Shown: positions 1-10,373, counted from the stretch's first letter. The stretch is DNA of 59,915 nt from Candidatus Mediterraneibacter vanvlietii (GCA_019113645.1 DXGZ01000113.1:1-59915); one strand, 5' to 3'. Numbers and translations: made by a program. Notes: generated by a model not told the origin, from the sequence alone.

Positions 1-52
1 GCTTATAGTGATAGGTAATCCTTTGAAGTTATCGCCGGATTTTCCCCCACTT

Positions 53-88
53 CACACCGGACGTGCGACTTTCACCGCATCCGGCGTT
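53..88 (-). ncRNA. Group II intron domain V
   Basis: Read on the minus strand, two arms (GCCGGATGCGG and CGCACGTCCGGT) enclose a GTGAAAGT turn. This is the classic domain V hairpin, the catalytic heart of the ribozyme. Domain VI, with the branch-point A, should lie between here and position 5. Confidence 0.8.
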
Positions 89-137
89 CCATCGATTGTT
101 TTCACAAGCATTTAATCAATCTCCAAATGAAATACTA

Positions 138-2045
138 TTATTCTATTGCGGACAAACCAGCCCGCTCACGCAGACTGTTCACTTTTAACATCAGTTCCTT
201 TGTTGTTTTGAGAGCATCAGCTATCGCTTTCAGCTCATTCATCGGGCGTCTTTGCAGAAGCGGAAGGAATCTCCTGTGGAACAAAATCATGTTTTGATAG
301 CGTTCCCTGCCGCCAAATTCTGCCGGAGTTTTCAGCCAGCATACGATGTCAGCCGCATTTTCAAAGAGTTCTCCACTTAGCGCACATTTTCCACGTTGAG
401 CAGAGAATAATGAAATCCTGCTGTCTGTGAGTTCTGTGCTTCGACCCATAGACGGTTGATTTCTCAAACCCGCCAGAACAAATGAGTTCAGGCTTAGGTT
501 TGTGTGTATCAATGTCCGTCCGTCGGCCGTGTAACTGCATACCGCTGTCTTCTTTGCCATCGGTATCTTGTTCTTGATATATGCGATAGGGTAGATAGGT
601 TGGTCGATTCCTGATACATACCGTACCATTGCCGACTTACCGAACCGCTCCTTTTCGCTCTCGGTCATTGCACCGCCTTCTCGAACAAGTTTGCACCCGG
701 TTTCTGTATTGAGCCGATTTGTTAAAACTGTCATGACCTGCCTGTGGATTTTTCTGCAATCAATACTGATACAGGTAGCGAGCTGAAAATAATTCTGTAT
801 TCCCAGAACCATTGAATTGAACAGCCTTATCTCGTCTAAAGGTCTTTTTCCTTTGGACGGTCTGGCAATCCGCTTCGCTTGTTCCACCAGCTTTTGCTTT
901 TCCAGTTCCAACTTTTTGTCACAGATATGAGATTGCACAGCGTACCTACCGCTTTTTGGTCTGACCCGTATCTTGAATCCGAGAAACTCTGAATAGCGTT
1001 TTCTGACATTGACTATCCTTGTTTTCTCCGGCGATACTTCAAGCCTTAGCCTCTCAGTTATCCACGCTGTTACAGCTTCTTTTGTTCTCAAAGCGTCCTC
1101 TTTATTCCGACAGAAGATTCTGAAATCATCTGCATATCTCACGATGTACATTTCTTTCAGTCCCGTTTTCCTCATTTTGAGAAATGCCTTGCTCCGGTCA
1201 AAAGTAATCGAGTTTCTGATTTTCCTCTCATACCCGTATTCCTTTACAAGAGGGTGGTTCTGCCATTGGCTCTCTACCCAGTTATCCAGTTCATTCAGCA
1301 CGATATTCGCAAGTAGCGGTGAAATGATACCACCTTGCGGTGTGCCTTTGTCTGGAATGAGGGTAGTGCCGTCTGGCATTCTAATCGGTGCTTTCAGAAT
1401 CCGCTTGATAATAAAAATCAACTGTTTGTCGTGTATTCCCAAAGCCCATATCTGCCGCACCAGCTTACTGTGATTTACATTATCGAAAAAGCCCTTTATA
1501 TCAAACTCAATCACATAATGCAGATTCATTCGCTGGAGCATGGTATAGGTTCTCTGCATGGCATGTTCTACGGAGCGGTTCGGGCGAAAGCCGTAGCTAT
1601 TGTCGCTGAATTTCGCTTCGCAGATAGGCTCCATGACCTGCTTGATACATTGCTGTACCAGCCTGTCCCAGATACAAGGAATACCCAACGGGCGGGTCTT
1701 GCCGTTTGGCTTCGGAATGTCTTTACGCCTGACCGGTTTTGGTCGGTATCCGTGATGACTTCCTGTGACAATAAACCTCACTTTCTCCACAACTGTTTCG
1801 GGCGGTAAACACCCGATGTCACTGATGTTTCTGTTGTCTGTTCCTGCTGTGTAGATTCCTCCGTTTGCTTTGATGTTCCGATATGCCAGAAGAATGTTAT
1901 CCCGGCTTAGGATTATATCCATAAGGTCGGTAAAGTTGTCTCCGTCCAGACTTCGGCGATAGAGTTCGTCAAAAACTGGCTGCATACCGTAATACTCGGC
2001 GTGCCGTAAATCGTCTACACATAGATTTTTGCTTTTCTTTGGCAT
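138..2045 (-). CDS. ltrA: Group II intron reverse transcriptase/maturase
   Basis: Intron-encoded protein of 635 residues. It binds the intron RNA, helps it splice, and reverse transcribes it during retrohoming. The palm has KPNGKTRPLGIP (about residue 110), the GTPQGGIISPLLANI block and the catalytic YADD motif (about 300). The maturase (X) domain follows. The C-terminal segment has a CALSGELF cysteine but not the full Cys/His set of an HNH nuclease, so endonuclease activity is doubtful. An AAAGGAGGTGATG ribosome binding site precedes the ATG at 2045. No frameshift or stop interrupts it, so the intron may still be active. Confidence 0.95.
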   Translation of the reverse strand: MPKKSKNLCVDDLRHAEYYGMQPVFDELYRRSLDGDNFTDLMDIILSRDNILLAYRNIKANGGIYTAGTDNRNISDIGCLPPETVVEKVRFIVTGSHHGYRPKPVRRKDIPKPNGKTRPLGIPCIWDRLVQQCIKQVMEPICEAKFSDNSYGFRPNRSVEHAMQRTYTMLQRMNLHYVIEFDIKGFFDNVNHSKLVRQIWALGIHDKQLIFIIKRILKAPIRMPDGTTLIPDKGTPQGGIISPLLANIVLNELDNWVESQWQNHPLVKEYGYERKIRNSITFDRSKAFLKMRKTGLKEMYIVRYADDFRIFCRNKEDALRTKEAVTAWITERLRLEVSPEKTRIVNVRKRYSEFLGFKIRVRPKSGRYAVQSHICDKKLELEKQKLVEQAKRIARPSKGKRPLDEIRLFNSMVLGIQNYFQLATCISIDCRKIHRQVMTVLTNRLNTETGCKLVREGGAMTESEKERFGKSAMVRYVSGIDQPIYPIAYIKNKIPMAKKTAVCSYTADGRTLIHTNLSLNSFVLAGLRNQPSMGRSTELTDSRISLFSAQRGKCALSGELFENAADIVCWLKTPAEFGGRERYQNMILFHRRFLPLLQRRPMNELKAIADALKTTKELMLKVNSLRERAGLSAIE

Positions 2046-2746
2046 AAGGCATCACCTCCTTTTACGAAAGTGACCCTTTTGGTCTTACTCGAATCCTTAT
2101 GTTGGATTGAATAATGCCTGTTTATCTCAACCGACTTGTGGCCATTCCTCCGTAGCTCACATAACGCAAGCACATCATAGGTTCGACCACTGCTTTTCAG
2201 CAGCAGTTCGTCTGCTTATTGTTCTTCGTCAGATTATTCCTTGCGGAATCTGCTGCCTTTCCTCGTTCCGATAGTTCTATCTGTACATACATACCCTTAG
2301 GTTCCTGCTATAGACCTGTCGGCTTGCCTGTGCCTGTAACACAGCATGGTCGTTCGTAGGGCAAATTTCTACTGAACCACACCGACTGCGCTTTAACGCA
2401 CCCACGCATTTCTGCGTGGTCTTCTTTTAGACCTGTACATTCGCAGGTTCGTCAGTCCGCCCGCCAAAGCGAACATTCTAACCATAGGTATCTTATAGAC
2501 CCTCGGCCTATAGGTAACACAGTCTGCCGCCAGACCGCTTTCGACCACTTTTGGCAGTGGTTACGGTTACTCTCAGCCTTTGTCATGGGGCTTCGTACAA
2601 AAGCCATTACAGCTAATGCACGCCCATCAAGGGTAGGCGTTTCAGGGCGTTACCCCGTCATTCCACCTATCAAACTACCAGTTCTCCGAACAACGGAAAA
2701 CCGTTGCCCGTGCGCAGACTTTTTACCGCCTGCGAACGAGTCGCAC

Positions 2747-3482
2747 TGACCCAGAAATCCTCTGTTGCTTTTTCTCCTTCTCCCTTTGTATTCGCAATGA
2801 TCGTATTCACCAGCTTCAGGACATCCCTCTCCGAGCGGATATAGTGGAATGGATTAAAGTGCATGGATTTACTGAAATTAATGGTGTTCAGCACCTTGAT
2901 CTGATATCCGTGGTTCACCAGCATCCGACCGCATTCCACGATGATCGTGCCTTTGGGGTCTGTAACTACATAGGAAACATGATCTGTCATCTGCATCAGC
3001 TGTGGCTTCACATAGAATCGGGTCTTCCCGGATCCGGAGCCTCCGATCACGATGACATTTTTATTTCTGGCATATTTGGGAAGTTTTGGCCGGCTGTTCA
3101 TAGTCAGCCTTTCTGTCTGGGTCAGGATGATATTATTTTCAAATACAGGATCCATAAAAGGCTCAATGTCTTTTGCAGTCCCCCATCTGGCTGATCCATA
3201 CTCCTCCCCCTGCCGGAACTTCTTTGCATTCTTGCCCCGATAGACGACTATGAGCTTTAAAAGTACAGCCGCAGCTGCCCCCGCCAACAGATCATACAAG
3301 TGAATGCTGGGAAGCCAGGATACAAACGCCAGTTTAAAATTCGATAACATCACGCCCATACGTACAATCCAGCTATCTCCCGTACAATGACGGAAAAGCC
3401 ATGCTCCCTTATCCACGATATAAAAGCAGATCACATAAGGAAAATTCGAAAGGAGCAGTTTTTTTATCTGTATGTTTTTCAT
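2747..3482 (-). CDS. VirD4/TraG-family coupling protein, exon 1 (interrupted)
   Basis: N-terminal part of the type IV secretion coupling ATPase, which delivers the relaxase-bound DNA strand to the conjugation channel at the membrane. Two hydrophobic segments lie in the first 75 residues. Then come EYGSARWGT (about 93) and the Walker A loop GGSGSGKT (about 148). The gene is cut after EDFWV by the group II intron; its reading frame runs on to 2670 only as intron sequence. Exon 2 starts at position 4 and leaves the window. The ATG overlaps the stop of the PcfB-like gene and has a CAGGAGCG ribosome binding site. Function depends on splicing. Confidence 0.9.
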
Positions 3483-4036
3483 CGCTCCTGTCCTCTGTCT
3501 TTCTGCCTGGTCTTTACACGTTCCCGATGCTTTGCTGTCCTCTGAATAGCTTTCTGGAGCTTTTTCCTGACAGAAGGTCTTCTGGATTTCTTCATCGCAA
3601 CCCCGGCATACTCCCGAAAGGCTGCAGTCATCACATCTACATCCTTTGCACGGAAGAACACCATATATCTGGGCGGTGAAACGCTGTTATCTCTTTTCAG
3701 GCTGTAATCAATACCATATTTTCTCGCAACCCTGTCAAATGAACGGATATTCTGATTCGTTATCAGAATGTTTGACAGCTGGGCGCCTTTTGCCATCAAC
3801 TGTTTCATTGTCTGTTTCCCATGAGGCACTTTCTTCTGCTGATGTTTCTGTTCTTTTATTCTTCCTTTCTCCTGAGCCCTGCCTCTTTTTGCAGCCTGCC
3901 TGACCTGTACCTTATTCTGCTTCGCACGGTCTCTGTCGTTCAAATACTTCCGCAGTGCTGCTTTCAGAACTCCTGCTGTCATCCTGGTGCACTGAACACA
4001 CAGGCTGATCGTTTTCTCATTTACTTCATCCTGCAA
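3479..4036 (-). CDS. PcfB-like (DUF3801) conjugation protein
   Basis: Basic protein of 185 residues resembling the PcfB/DUF3801 family, which sits directly upstream of the VirD4 coupling protein in many Gram-positive conjugative elements and is thought to work with the relaxosome or coupling protein. The start is a TTG at 4036 preceded by GAGGTG. It begins 4 nt after the stop of the upstream small gene and ends by overlapping the VirD4 start, so the three are probably translationally coupled. The middle and the C-terminus are rich in Lys, Arg and Gln, consistent with nucleic-acid or protein binding. Confidence 0.8.
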   Translation of the reverse strand: MQDEVNEKTISLCVQCTRMTAGVLKAALRKYLNDRDRAKQNKVQVRQAAKRGRAQEKGRIKEQKHQQKKVPHGKQTMKQLMAKGAQLSNILITNQNIRSFDRVARKYGIDYSLKRDNSVSPPRYMVFFRAKDVDVMTAAFREYAGVAMKKSRRPSVRKKLQKAIQRTAKHRERVKTRQKDRGQER

Positions 4037-4040
4037 ATTT

Positions 4041-4316
4041 TCACCTCACTTTCCGGGAATTCATTTCCCGATATAAAACTGCAATACAGTAACCGATGCA
4101 CGGCATATGTTTTCCATAAGGACAGCCTTTACAGCGTCCCGGTTCGCGGGGCAATTCTCTTTTTTTGATTTCTGATGCCAGATAATGGCACTGTTTTTCC
4201 TTACATCCTCCTTTTCCCCACCAGTAACAATATCTGCAGGACCATGGCTTGTCCTTCTGATACTTCTGCCCCGGAATTGCCGCTTTCGGATCGATCACTA
4301 ATTTCTTATTTCCCAT
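4041..4316 (-). CDS. Small cysteine-rich conjugation-associated protein
   Basis: A 91-residue product with about eight cysteines, including CRYCYWWGKGGC, CKGC and a C-terminal CIGYC, suggesting a metal-binding (zinc or iron-sulfur) fold. The family is not recognised. The ATG at 4316 is preferred over a GTG at 4355 because AAAGGA lies 9 nt upstream of it. It sits just upstream of the PcfB and VirD4 genes and downstream of the adhesin gene, on the same strand, so it is probably part of the transfer operon. Confidence 0.65.
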   Translation of the reverse strand: MGNKKLVIDPKAAIPGQKYQKDKPWSCRYCYWWGKGGCKEKQCHYLASEIKKRELPREPGRCKGCPYGKHMPCIGYCIAVLYREMNSRKVR

Positions 4317-4385
4317 AATCCTGTATCCTTTTCTGTTCCATAAAAGGGCGCCCACATATTTCAGTGAACGCCCGTTTCCAACTTC

Positions 4386-7300
4386 TTATTTCCTTTTTCT
4401 TCTTAAAACAACTGCCACAACAGATCCGCAAAGCCCCAGACCAAACAATGCAGACCATAGCAGAATGTTTGTATGGTCTCCGGTCTGCGGGGCATCCACG
4501 GATGTGGTGTCCTGAGGCGTCTCCGGTGTTTCTTTCGGCTCTGCCTCATCTTTCATGATAACTTTCTGGATCTCACCGGTATCTTTTACCTCAAACGCTA
4601 CATCCTCTGCGACCAGATAGCCTTCCGGTGCGGATTCTTCATGAAGTGTGTACTTTCCAATCGGAAGCATCTCGATATAGTGCGGTTCCTCCGTGGAAGT
4701 CCAACTCTCCACCACTTCTCCATTCTCGTCCAGGATGGTCAGCTTCGCTCCCGGCAGCTCTTCTCCGACAATATCCGTCTTAGAGATTTCCACCTTTGTC
4801 ACATCGTCTTTCATTTCGATCTTCTGGACTTCTGCGGTGTCCTCCACGGTAAACTGGATACTCTCCGCTGTCACATATCCAGGAGCCGGAAGCACTTCCG
4901 TCATCGTGTAGGTCTGTCCAACCACCAGCTCTTTTATGATATGGGGCTCTTTGCCGGATACCCATTCATCCACGATTTCTCCGTTTTCATCCGTTACCGT
5001 CAGCTTTGCTCCCTCAATCTCCTCCCCGGTAGTCAGGGAAGTTTTGGTAAATTCAAAGACTGTCGGTTCATCCTCAAAGGTAAATTCATACGAAACTGTC
5101 GCTTTGCCGGAAGATTCCGCTGTAAAAGTAAACTCCTGCACCTCATCTGTGGTGGCAAATCCCGGAGCCGGAGAAGTCTCTTTCACCGTATAGGAAAATC
5201 CAATGGGAAGATCCGCCTCAAAGGTCAGTTTTCCATCCTCGCCGGTTGCCTTTTCCTCGATCACGGTTCCCGCTTCCAGAACCACATCTCCATCTTTATT
5301 GGTAATATCCTCTTTTGCGGAAAGTGCAAACACAGCCCCCTCCAGTACCCGGTCAGAATCCTTCTCTTTCTTCAAAACAGAGACTTCCACTTTCTGGCGG
5401 TTATTCTGCCAGTCTCCAGACCAGGTAACTTCTGCAGTATCCTGATCCACATAGGTCAGATCGATCTCCCGGATCTCCCCGTCCAGCACATAGCCCTCCG
5501 CCGTCTCTTTTTCTTTTACATAGTATCTTCCAAGTGGAAGGTCAGAGAGCTTTGCAATGCCTGTCTCATCTGTGGTAATCGTGGCGATCAGCTCGTCCTT
5601 TTTGTAATAGTCCTCACTTTCGCCGTCTGCCGCCTGGATGTCTTCCAGTGCGTATACCTCAAAGGTTACATCTTTCAGAGTGCCGGTAATATACTCGAAG
5701 ATGTTGCTGATCCAGCCGCCAATGGTATCGGCCAGTGTCACGTCCTCCAGAAACTCACCTTTCTTGTTGATGATCAGCGTTCCTGTTGGTACATCATCTT
5801 TCATTTCCACTTTCTGGATCTCCGCTGTGTCTTTCACAGTAAAAGTCACTTCTTCTGCTTTCAGATAGCCATAGGGAGCCCGTTCTTCCCGAAGTGTATA
5901 AGTCTCGCCCACCGTCAGCCGTTCAATCAGATGTTCCTCCCCTTTTACGGAAGTCCAACTGTCAACCACATTTCCGTCTTTATCCAGGACAGTCAGCTTT
6001 GCGCCCTCCAGCTCCACGCCGGTTGTGAGATCAGTCTTTTTCACGGAAATCTTTGTCGGCTCGTTTTCATATTCAGAGGACAGTTCCACCACCGGGATTC
6101 CCTGCCCCTGATACTCTGCAGTTACTTCTACAACTTTATCGGAAGAAACATATCCATCCGGAGCCGCTTCTTCTCTGATATAGTAACGTCCAAAAGGAAG
6201 GTCATTCATAAAGACCGCTTTCCCGTTTTCATCAGACAATGCCTTACTGATCAGCGTGTCGGCTTTCACAAGTACCTCGCCATGCGCCAGAATATCCTCT
6301 TTGGCATACAGTCCAAACACAGTGCCTGGGACTGTAGCCTGTGTTTCAGCATCCTTTTTCACTACGGATACTTCCACTTTCTGACGGTCATTCTGGAAAA
6401 CTGCTTCCTGCTCGATCACAGGTGTCTCCTGATCCTTATAGGTAAAGGTCACTGTCTGTACTTCCTCGTCCAGCACAAAGCCTTCCGGGGCTGTCACTTC
6501 CATGATCTTGTAACTTCCAAGAGGAAGATCAGAAAGATATGCTTCCCCGTTTTCATCCGTAGTCACAGTTCCCACCAGCTCGCCGGCAGCGTATTCTAAA
6601 ATACGGTTCCCCTCTGCGTCTTTCTGGAAATCAGCGGTATAAATATCCTCCGCAGCGGAAACCTCAAAGACTGCACCTGCCAGGTTTTCTGTCTGATAGA
6701 CAAAATCCTTGCTGAAACCGTCCAGCACTTCGCCCTGCTTTACGATCTTTAGCTGTCCTTTGACCGGATGATTCTCATAGACCACTTCAATGATCACATC
6801 CCCGGAAACACTGTCCACCTGGTAAGCGGTATCGGAATCCACGGCAATCTCATAGTAATTCTCATTCAGCGTATATCCGTAAGGCGCTGTGACTTCCTCA
6901 ATCCGGTAATGCCCGATTGCAAGATTCTGCGGCAGAATCAGATAGCCTTCCTCGTCCGTAAAGAAAGAGGTATGAACCTCCGTTGTCGGATAAGTCGTCA
7001 CCTGCTCAACGTATTCTTTATTGTCCAGGTCATAGATCCGGAACTCCGTGCCTTCCTGCAGTACCGGCTTTTTCGTCTCATCATCCTGCTTGATGATTTT
7101 CAGCTTCGCTTCAAATTCTTCATCCAGAAGCACTCTCCATACCTGGGGCGTGTTCTGATTATGCTCTGTGATCCGCACGATAAAATCGTCCACTGGCTTG
7201 TAGTTGTGGGGCGTGGTTGTCTCACGGACAAGGTATGTGCCATAAGGAAGAGCAATACTGCAGGCATGTCCTTTCTCGTCCGTAAACATCTCTGTCGCTC

Positions 7301-10300
7301 CATTCTCCCCGATCACCACCGGTTCTGCGGAATCAAAATCATAGCTGCCATCTTCTTTTACCGTCAGATCAGAAAGAAGATATGCTGTAAATCCGGCACC
7401 GGAAAGCAGATCGGCGTCCGTCTCCCCGTTATTAGCTGCTTTGATAATCTCAAAGGGCTGCTTCTTTACCTGTTCCAGTGAAACGCACTCCCGCTCCACG
7501 GTTGCTGTCAAATCTCCTTCATAGCTGCACACCAGGTCATGTTCCTGCTCATCTGCCAGATACCCGACCGGAGGCGTGATCTCTTTTATAAAATACTCTC
7601 CAAGATAAAGATTCTCTACAGACGCTTCCCCGTTCTCATCCGTGGTCAGCGTTGACACCCTGTCACCGGCTTTATAGATCACGCCGGTTGCCCCGTCCGG
7701 ATGGACAATATCCTCACGGGCATACAGGCCATACACCGCATTTTCCAATGTGGCGTCTCCCTGTGGAGCTACCTGGTTCGTCTCTGCGTCTTTTTTCTGC
7801 AAGCGGATTGTGGCGTTTACTCTCTCATTGGTAAAGGTATGGGTAAATGTCACTTTCGCTTCGCTGTCATTGGTATAAGAGAACGTAAAGGAATATACAT
7901 CTGCTTGGTTCCGCACATAACCTTCCGGAGCCTGGATTTCTTTCACATCATAGGAAAATCCTATTGGCAGGTCTGCCGTAAATACGGCTTTTCCATTCTC
8001 TCCAGTCACCGCTTTCTCAATCAGCGTTCCCTTAGATACCACAACACTTCCATCTGCATTTTTAATTTCGCTTCCCGCATACAGGCCAAACACGCCGCCA
8101 TCCAGAGGATTTAAGGTGTCCTTGTCCTTTTTCAGCACGGAAACTTCCGCTTTCTGCCGGTCATTGACAAAGGTACTCTCGCTGAATACCGTCTCCACGT
8201 TCTGTCCGGCATAGGACAGCGTGACTGTCTTTTCCTCCCCGGCATTATAAAAATTCTCCGGAGCCTGCACTTCTTTAATGGTGTAGGTCCCAAGGTGAAG
8301 ATTTTTCAACACGGTGGCTCCATTGGAATCTGTTGTCAGGTTCGCTTTTACCAAATCCCCTTTACTGTAGACTTTTGCGCCGTAGGCAGTTATAATATCC
8401 GCTCCCGCATAAACGTTATAGACAGCGCCCTCCTGCCTGCGGTTCTCATAGCGGAAGGTGACGCCATCTTCTGTCACATCCGCACCGGTCAATACCTGTC
8501 CATCCTTATAGATTGTAAGTTCTCCCATCTGCTCCTGATCCGGAACAGTAACGGAAGTTGTCTCATTCGCCACAAGGTTTACGTTATAAGCAGACACATT
8601 GATCCGGTAACCAGATGGAGCTGTGATCTCTTTCAGGTACACCGTATCCTGAGTCTTTACAATCTCTGCTACAGCAGATCCATTCTGGTCCGTAGCCGGC
8701 ATTTCTGTAATCAGTTCTGAACAGTCCTTATCACTGTATATGCCAAACACTGCTCCGGATAATTTTGCGTTCTCATGATTGGAGTCCACTTTGATGACCT
8801 CTACCTTTGCCAGTTCCAGCCATTTCACCGAAAAACTTACATACTTTTCATCCTCTACGCCCTCGCCGAATACAAGGGCAAGATCCTGATGCTCACTCCC
8901 GGTTGTGATCTTATAGGCAGAGTAGTCTTTTGTAATACTTCCCTGCATCTTTGCCGACCACGATCCGGACACGTCTTTTGTCTGGGTGAGCGGTGCGGTC
9001 AGATAAAACTTTGTACCTCCGGAAATCGTGACATCCGCTCCAGCAGCGCTGACACTGCCTGTACTGATGTTATGAAGTTTCACCCCATCCGGCAGGTTCA
9101 TAGTGATTGTCTGCTGACTGGATGCATTAAACGTAATATCTTCTGTTCTCTGCTGGTCGCCATCAACATATGCAGTCACTTCCGCATTAGAGAAGGACAT
9201 TTCTACATCCGGAATATCCGGCTGTCTCACTGCATAATGATACAGTTCCATAGCCAGAGCCTCTCCTGTGCTGTTGGTTCCATAAAACGCATCGCTGCTC
9301 CCATTTGCATATGACGCCGCCAGATGCGTTACAATAAACCGTTTCCCCGCAGAAAAATCCTGATGGTAATTATTAAAGAAATATGCTGATCCCGCTGCTT
9401 CTGTTCCATAATAGCAGACCTTTGCCAGTTCTTTATTCCCTTCCAGCTTTGTGATCTGATATGTGCCGCTTCCCGGTCCCGGTTTGGACGGCTGTACGCA
9501 ATATGCTGTTGCCGTTACATTTCCAAAAGACACAGTAAATGGAGAGGTCAAATAGGAACCAAGTCCATAGTCTGCATAGTAGTACCACGATCCCTGGGTA
9601 ATAGTGACTGTCTGGGAAGCTCTGGCCGCCCGTGTCATCGGGGCCTTAGCTGTAAAAGTTACACTTTCTCCCTGATCAAGACCCTGAATGTCTACGCCCT
9701 GTTCCTCTGCCTGAATGAGAACTTCTCCCAGAGACAGACCGGTTTCCTCATCTACGATTTTCTGTCCTTCCGTACTTTCAATCGCTTCATCCAATGCTTC
9801 CTCAGAAAGCATATCGCCCTTGTCCGGTACATCCTCTGCTTCTGTCTGACCTACCTGATCTGATTCCGTGTCTGATAGCTCCTCTTCACTGTCAGAAGTT
9901 TCTCCATTCCCTGAGTCATCATCAGAAGAACTGTCTGTGTTGGCTGTACTTTCTGCTTCCGTCTGTACCTCTTTTACAAGGATGTTCCTGCTGATCTGAT
10001 AGACCGGATGGCCGGTTGTCTGCGGTTCCACATAATAGACCGCCTGGTAGGTATCCTCATGATCTGTACTAAAGGAATTTCCACTCTCATTCTCTGCATC
10101 ATGGAACGTCACTTTTACCTTACTGTCATCCGGGATCTCAATCCCGGAAAAATCAGAAGTAATATCAAAGGAAGAACCAACCGTAATCTCATAATCGTTT
10201 GCTGTAACGACCTCGTCCGGATCCAGCTGATCTTTGATCTCCTCATAATAAGGGATCTTCTCAGATGCCGGTTCCGCAGCATAGGCAACTGCAGGAGATA

Positions 10301-10373
10301 ATGCCGTGGACAGAAAAGAAATCAGCGCCAGACATCCTGATACCACTCTCTTTGCCATTCTTTTTCTTTTCAT
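4386..10373 (-). CDS. Giant thioester-domain, Cna-B repeat cell-wall-anchored adhesin
   Basis: About 1995 residues. It has a basic, hydrophobic signal peptide ending near AYAAEP, an acidic Ser/Asp/Glu linker, and then a domain with an AYCVQP motif typical of thioester (TQXA) adhesin heads that can bond covalently to host surfaces. About thirteen tandem Cna-B/SpaA-type repeats follow, each with a KxD start and a repeat-closing glutamate block of the kind that forms isopeptide bonds. The C-terminus has APQTG (a variant LPXTG sortase motif), a hydrophobic span and an RRKRK tail. The ATG at 10373 is favoured over the one at 10400 because AAAGGA precedes it. The likely role is attachment during conjugation or to host tissue. 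An element-borne copy implies horizontal spread. Confidence 0.88.
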   Translation of the reverse strand: MKRKRMAKRVVSGCLALISFLSTALSPAVAYAAEPASEKIPYYEEIKDQLDPDEVVTANDYEITVGSSFDITSDFSGIEIPDDSKVKVTFHDAENESGNSFSTDHEDTYQAVYYVEPQTTGHPVYQISRNILVKEVQTEAESTANTDSSSDDDSGNGETSDSEEELSDTESDQVGQTEAEDVPDKGDMLSEEALDEAIESTEGQKIVDEETGLSLGEVLIQAEEQGVDIQGLDQGESVTFTAKAPMTRAARASQTVTITQGSWYYYADYGLGSYLTSPFTVSFGNVTATAYCVQPSKPGPGSGTYQITKLEGNKELAKVCYYGTEAAGSAYFFNNYHQDFSAGKRFIVTHLAASYANGSSDAFYGTNSTGEALAMELYHYAVRQPDIPDVEMSFSNAEVTAYVDGDQQRTEDITFNASSQQTITMNLPDGVKLHNISTGSVSAAGADVTISGGTKFYLTAPLTQTKDVSGSWSAKMQGSITKDYSAYKITTGSEHQDLALVFGEGVEDEKYVSFSVKWLELAKVEVIKVDSNHENAKLSGAVFGIYSDKDCSELITEMPATDQNGSAVAEIVKTQDTVYLKEITAPSGYRINVSAYNVNLVANETTSVTVPDQEQMGELTIYKDGQVLTGADVTEDGVTFRYENRRQEGAVYNVYAGADIITAYGAKVYSKGDLVKANLTTDSNGATVLKNLHLGTYTIKEVQAPENFYNAGEEKTVTLSYAGQNVETVFSESTFVNDRQKAEVSVLKKDKDTLNPLDGGVFGLYAGSEIKNADGSVVVSKGTLIEKAVTGENGKAVFTADLPIGFSYDVKEIQAPEGYVRNQADVYSFTFSYTNDSEAKVTFTHTFTNERVNATIRLQKKDAETNQVAPQGDATLENAVYGLYAREDIVHPDGATGVIYKAGDRVSTLTTDENGEASVENLYLGEYFIKEITPPVGYLADEQEHDLVCSYEGDLTATVERECVSLEQVKKQPFEIIKAANNGETDADLLSGAGFTAYLLSDLTVKEDGSYDFDSAEPVVIGENGATEMFTDEKGHACSIALPYGTYLVRETTTPHNYKPVDDFIVRITEHNQNTPQVWRVLLDEEFEAKLKIIKQDDETKKPVLQEGTEFRIYDLDNKEYVEQVTTYPTTEVHTSFFTDEEGYLILPQNLAIGHYRIEEVTAPYGYTLNENYYEIAVDSDTAYQVDSVSGDVIIEVVYENHPVKGQLKIVKQGEVLDGFSKDFVYQTENLAGAVFEVSAAEDIYTADFQKDAEGNRILEYAAGELVGTVTTDENGEAYLSDLPLGSYKIMEVTAPEGFVLDEEVQTVTFTYKDQETPVIEQEAVFQNDRQKVEVSVVKKDAETQATVPGTVFGLYAKEDILAHGEVLVKADTLISKALSDENGKAVFMNDLPFGRYYIREEAAPDGYVSSDKVVEVTAEYQGQGIPVVELSSEYENEPTKISVKKTDLTTGVELEGAKLTVLDKDGNVVDSWTSVKGEEHLIERLTVGETYTLREERAPYGYLKAEEVTFTVKDTAEIQKVEMKDDVPTGTLIINKKGEFLEDVTLADTIGGWISNIFEYITGTLKDVTFEVYALEDIQAADGESEDYYKKDELIATITTDETGIAKLSDLPLGRYYVKEKETAEGYVLDGEIREIDLTYVDQDTAEVTWSGDWQNNRQKVEVSVLKKEKDSDRVLEGAVFALSAKEDITNKDGDVVLEAGTVIEEKATGEDGKLTFEADLPIGFSYTVKETSPAPGFATTDEVQEFTFTAESSGKATVSYEFTFEDEPTVFEFTKTSLTTGEEIEGAKLTVTDENGEIVDEWVSGKEPHIIKELVVGQTYTMTEVLPAPGYVTAESIQFTVEDTAEVQKIEMKDDVTKVEISKTDIVGEELPGAKLTILDENGEVVESWTSTEEPHYIEMLPIGKYTLHEESAPEGYLVAEDVAFEVKDTGEIQKVIMKDEAEPKETPETPQDTTSVDAPQTGDHTNILLWSALFGLGLCGSVVAVVLRRKRK

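Larger units (their letters stand above)
5..2746 (-). mobile_element. Group II intron (complete) inside the VirD4 gene
   Basis: On the minus strand the intron opens with GTGCGAC at 2746, the usual group II 5' end. It carries a maturase/reverse transcriptase gene and closes with a recognisable domain V at about 53-88, a domain VI region, and a last dinucleotide AT at position 5. The boundary fits the host gene: exon 1 ends GTC A and exon 2 (positions 4-1) begins AAGC, so splicing gives EDFWVKA, the sequence expected in VirD4/TcpA-like proteins. Ending the intron a few bases earlier would put an in-frame stop in the spliced message. The 700 nt between 2046 and 2746 would hold domains I-IV. The intron is in the same orientation as its host gene, as needed for splicing. 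The boundaries are inferred, not proven. Confidence 0.88.

Noticed and set aside
1335..1808. Plus-strand frames opposite the intron-encoded protein
   Set aside because: They are shadows of the reverse transcriptase gene with no start signals.
2670..2746. C-terminal extension of the VirD4 reading frame
   Set aside because: This stretch is group II intron sequence (starts GTGCGAC); translation past EDFWV gives residues unlike the family. The true continuation is exon 2.
4473..6599. Long open frame of 708 codons on the plus strand, antisense to the adhesin gene
   Set aside because: Its sequence mirrors the repeated Cna-B codons of the opposite strand, has no ribosome binding site or family resemblance, and overlaps a clear gene.
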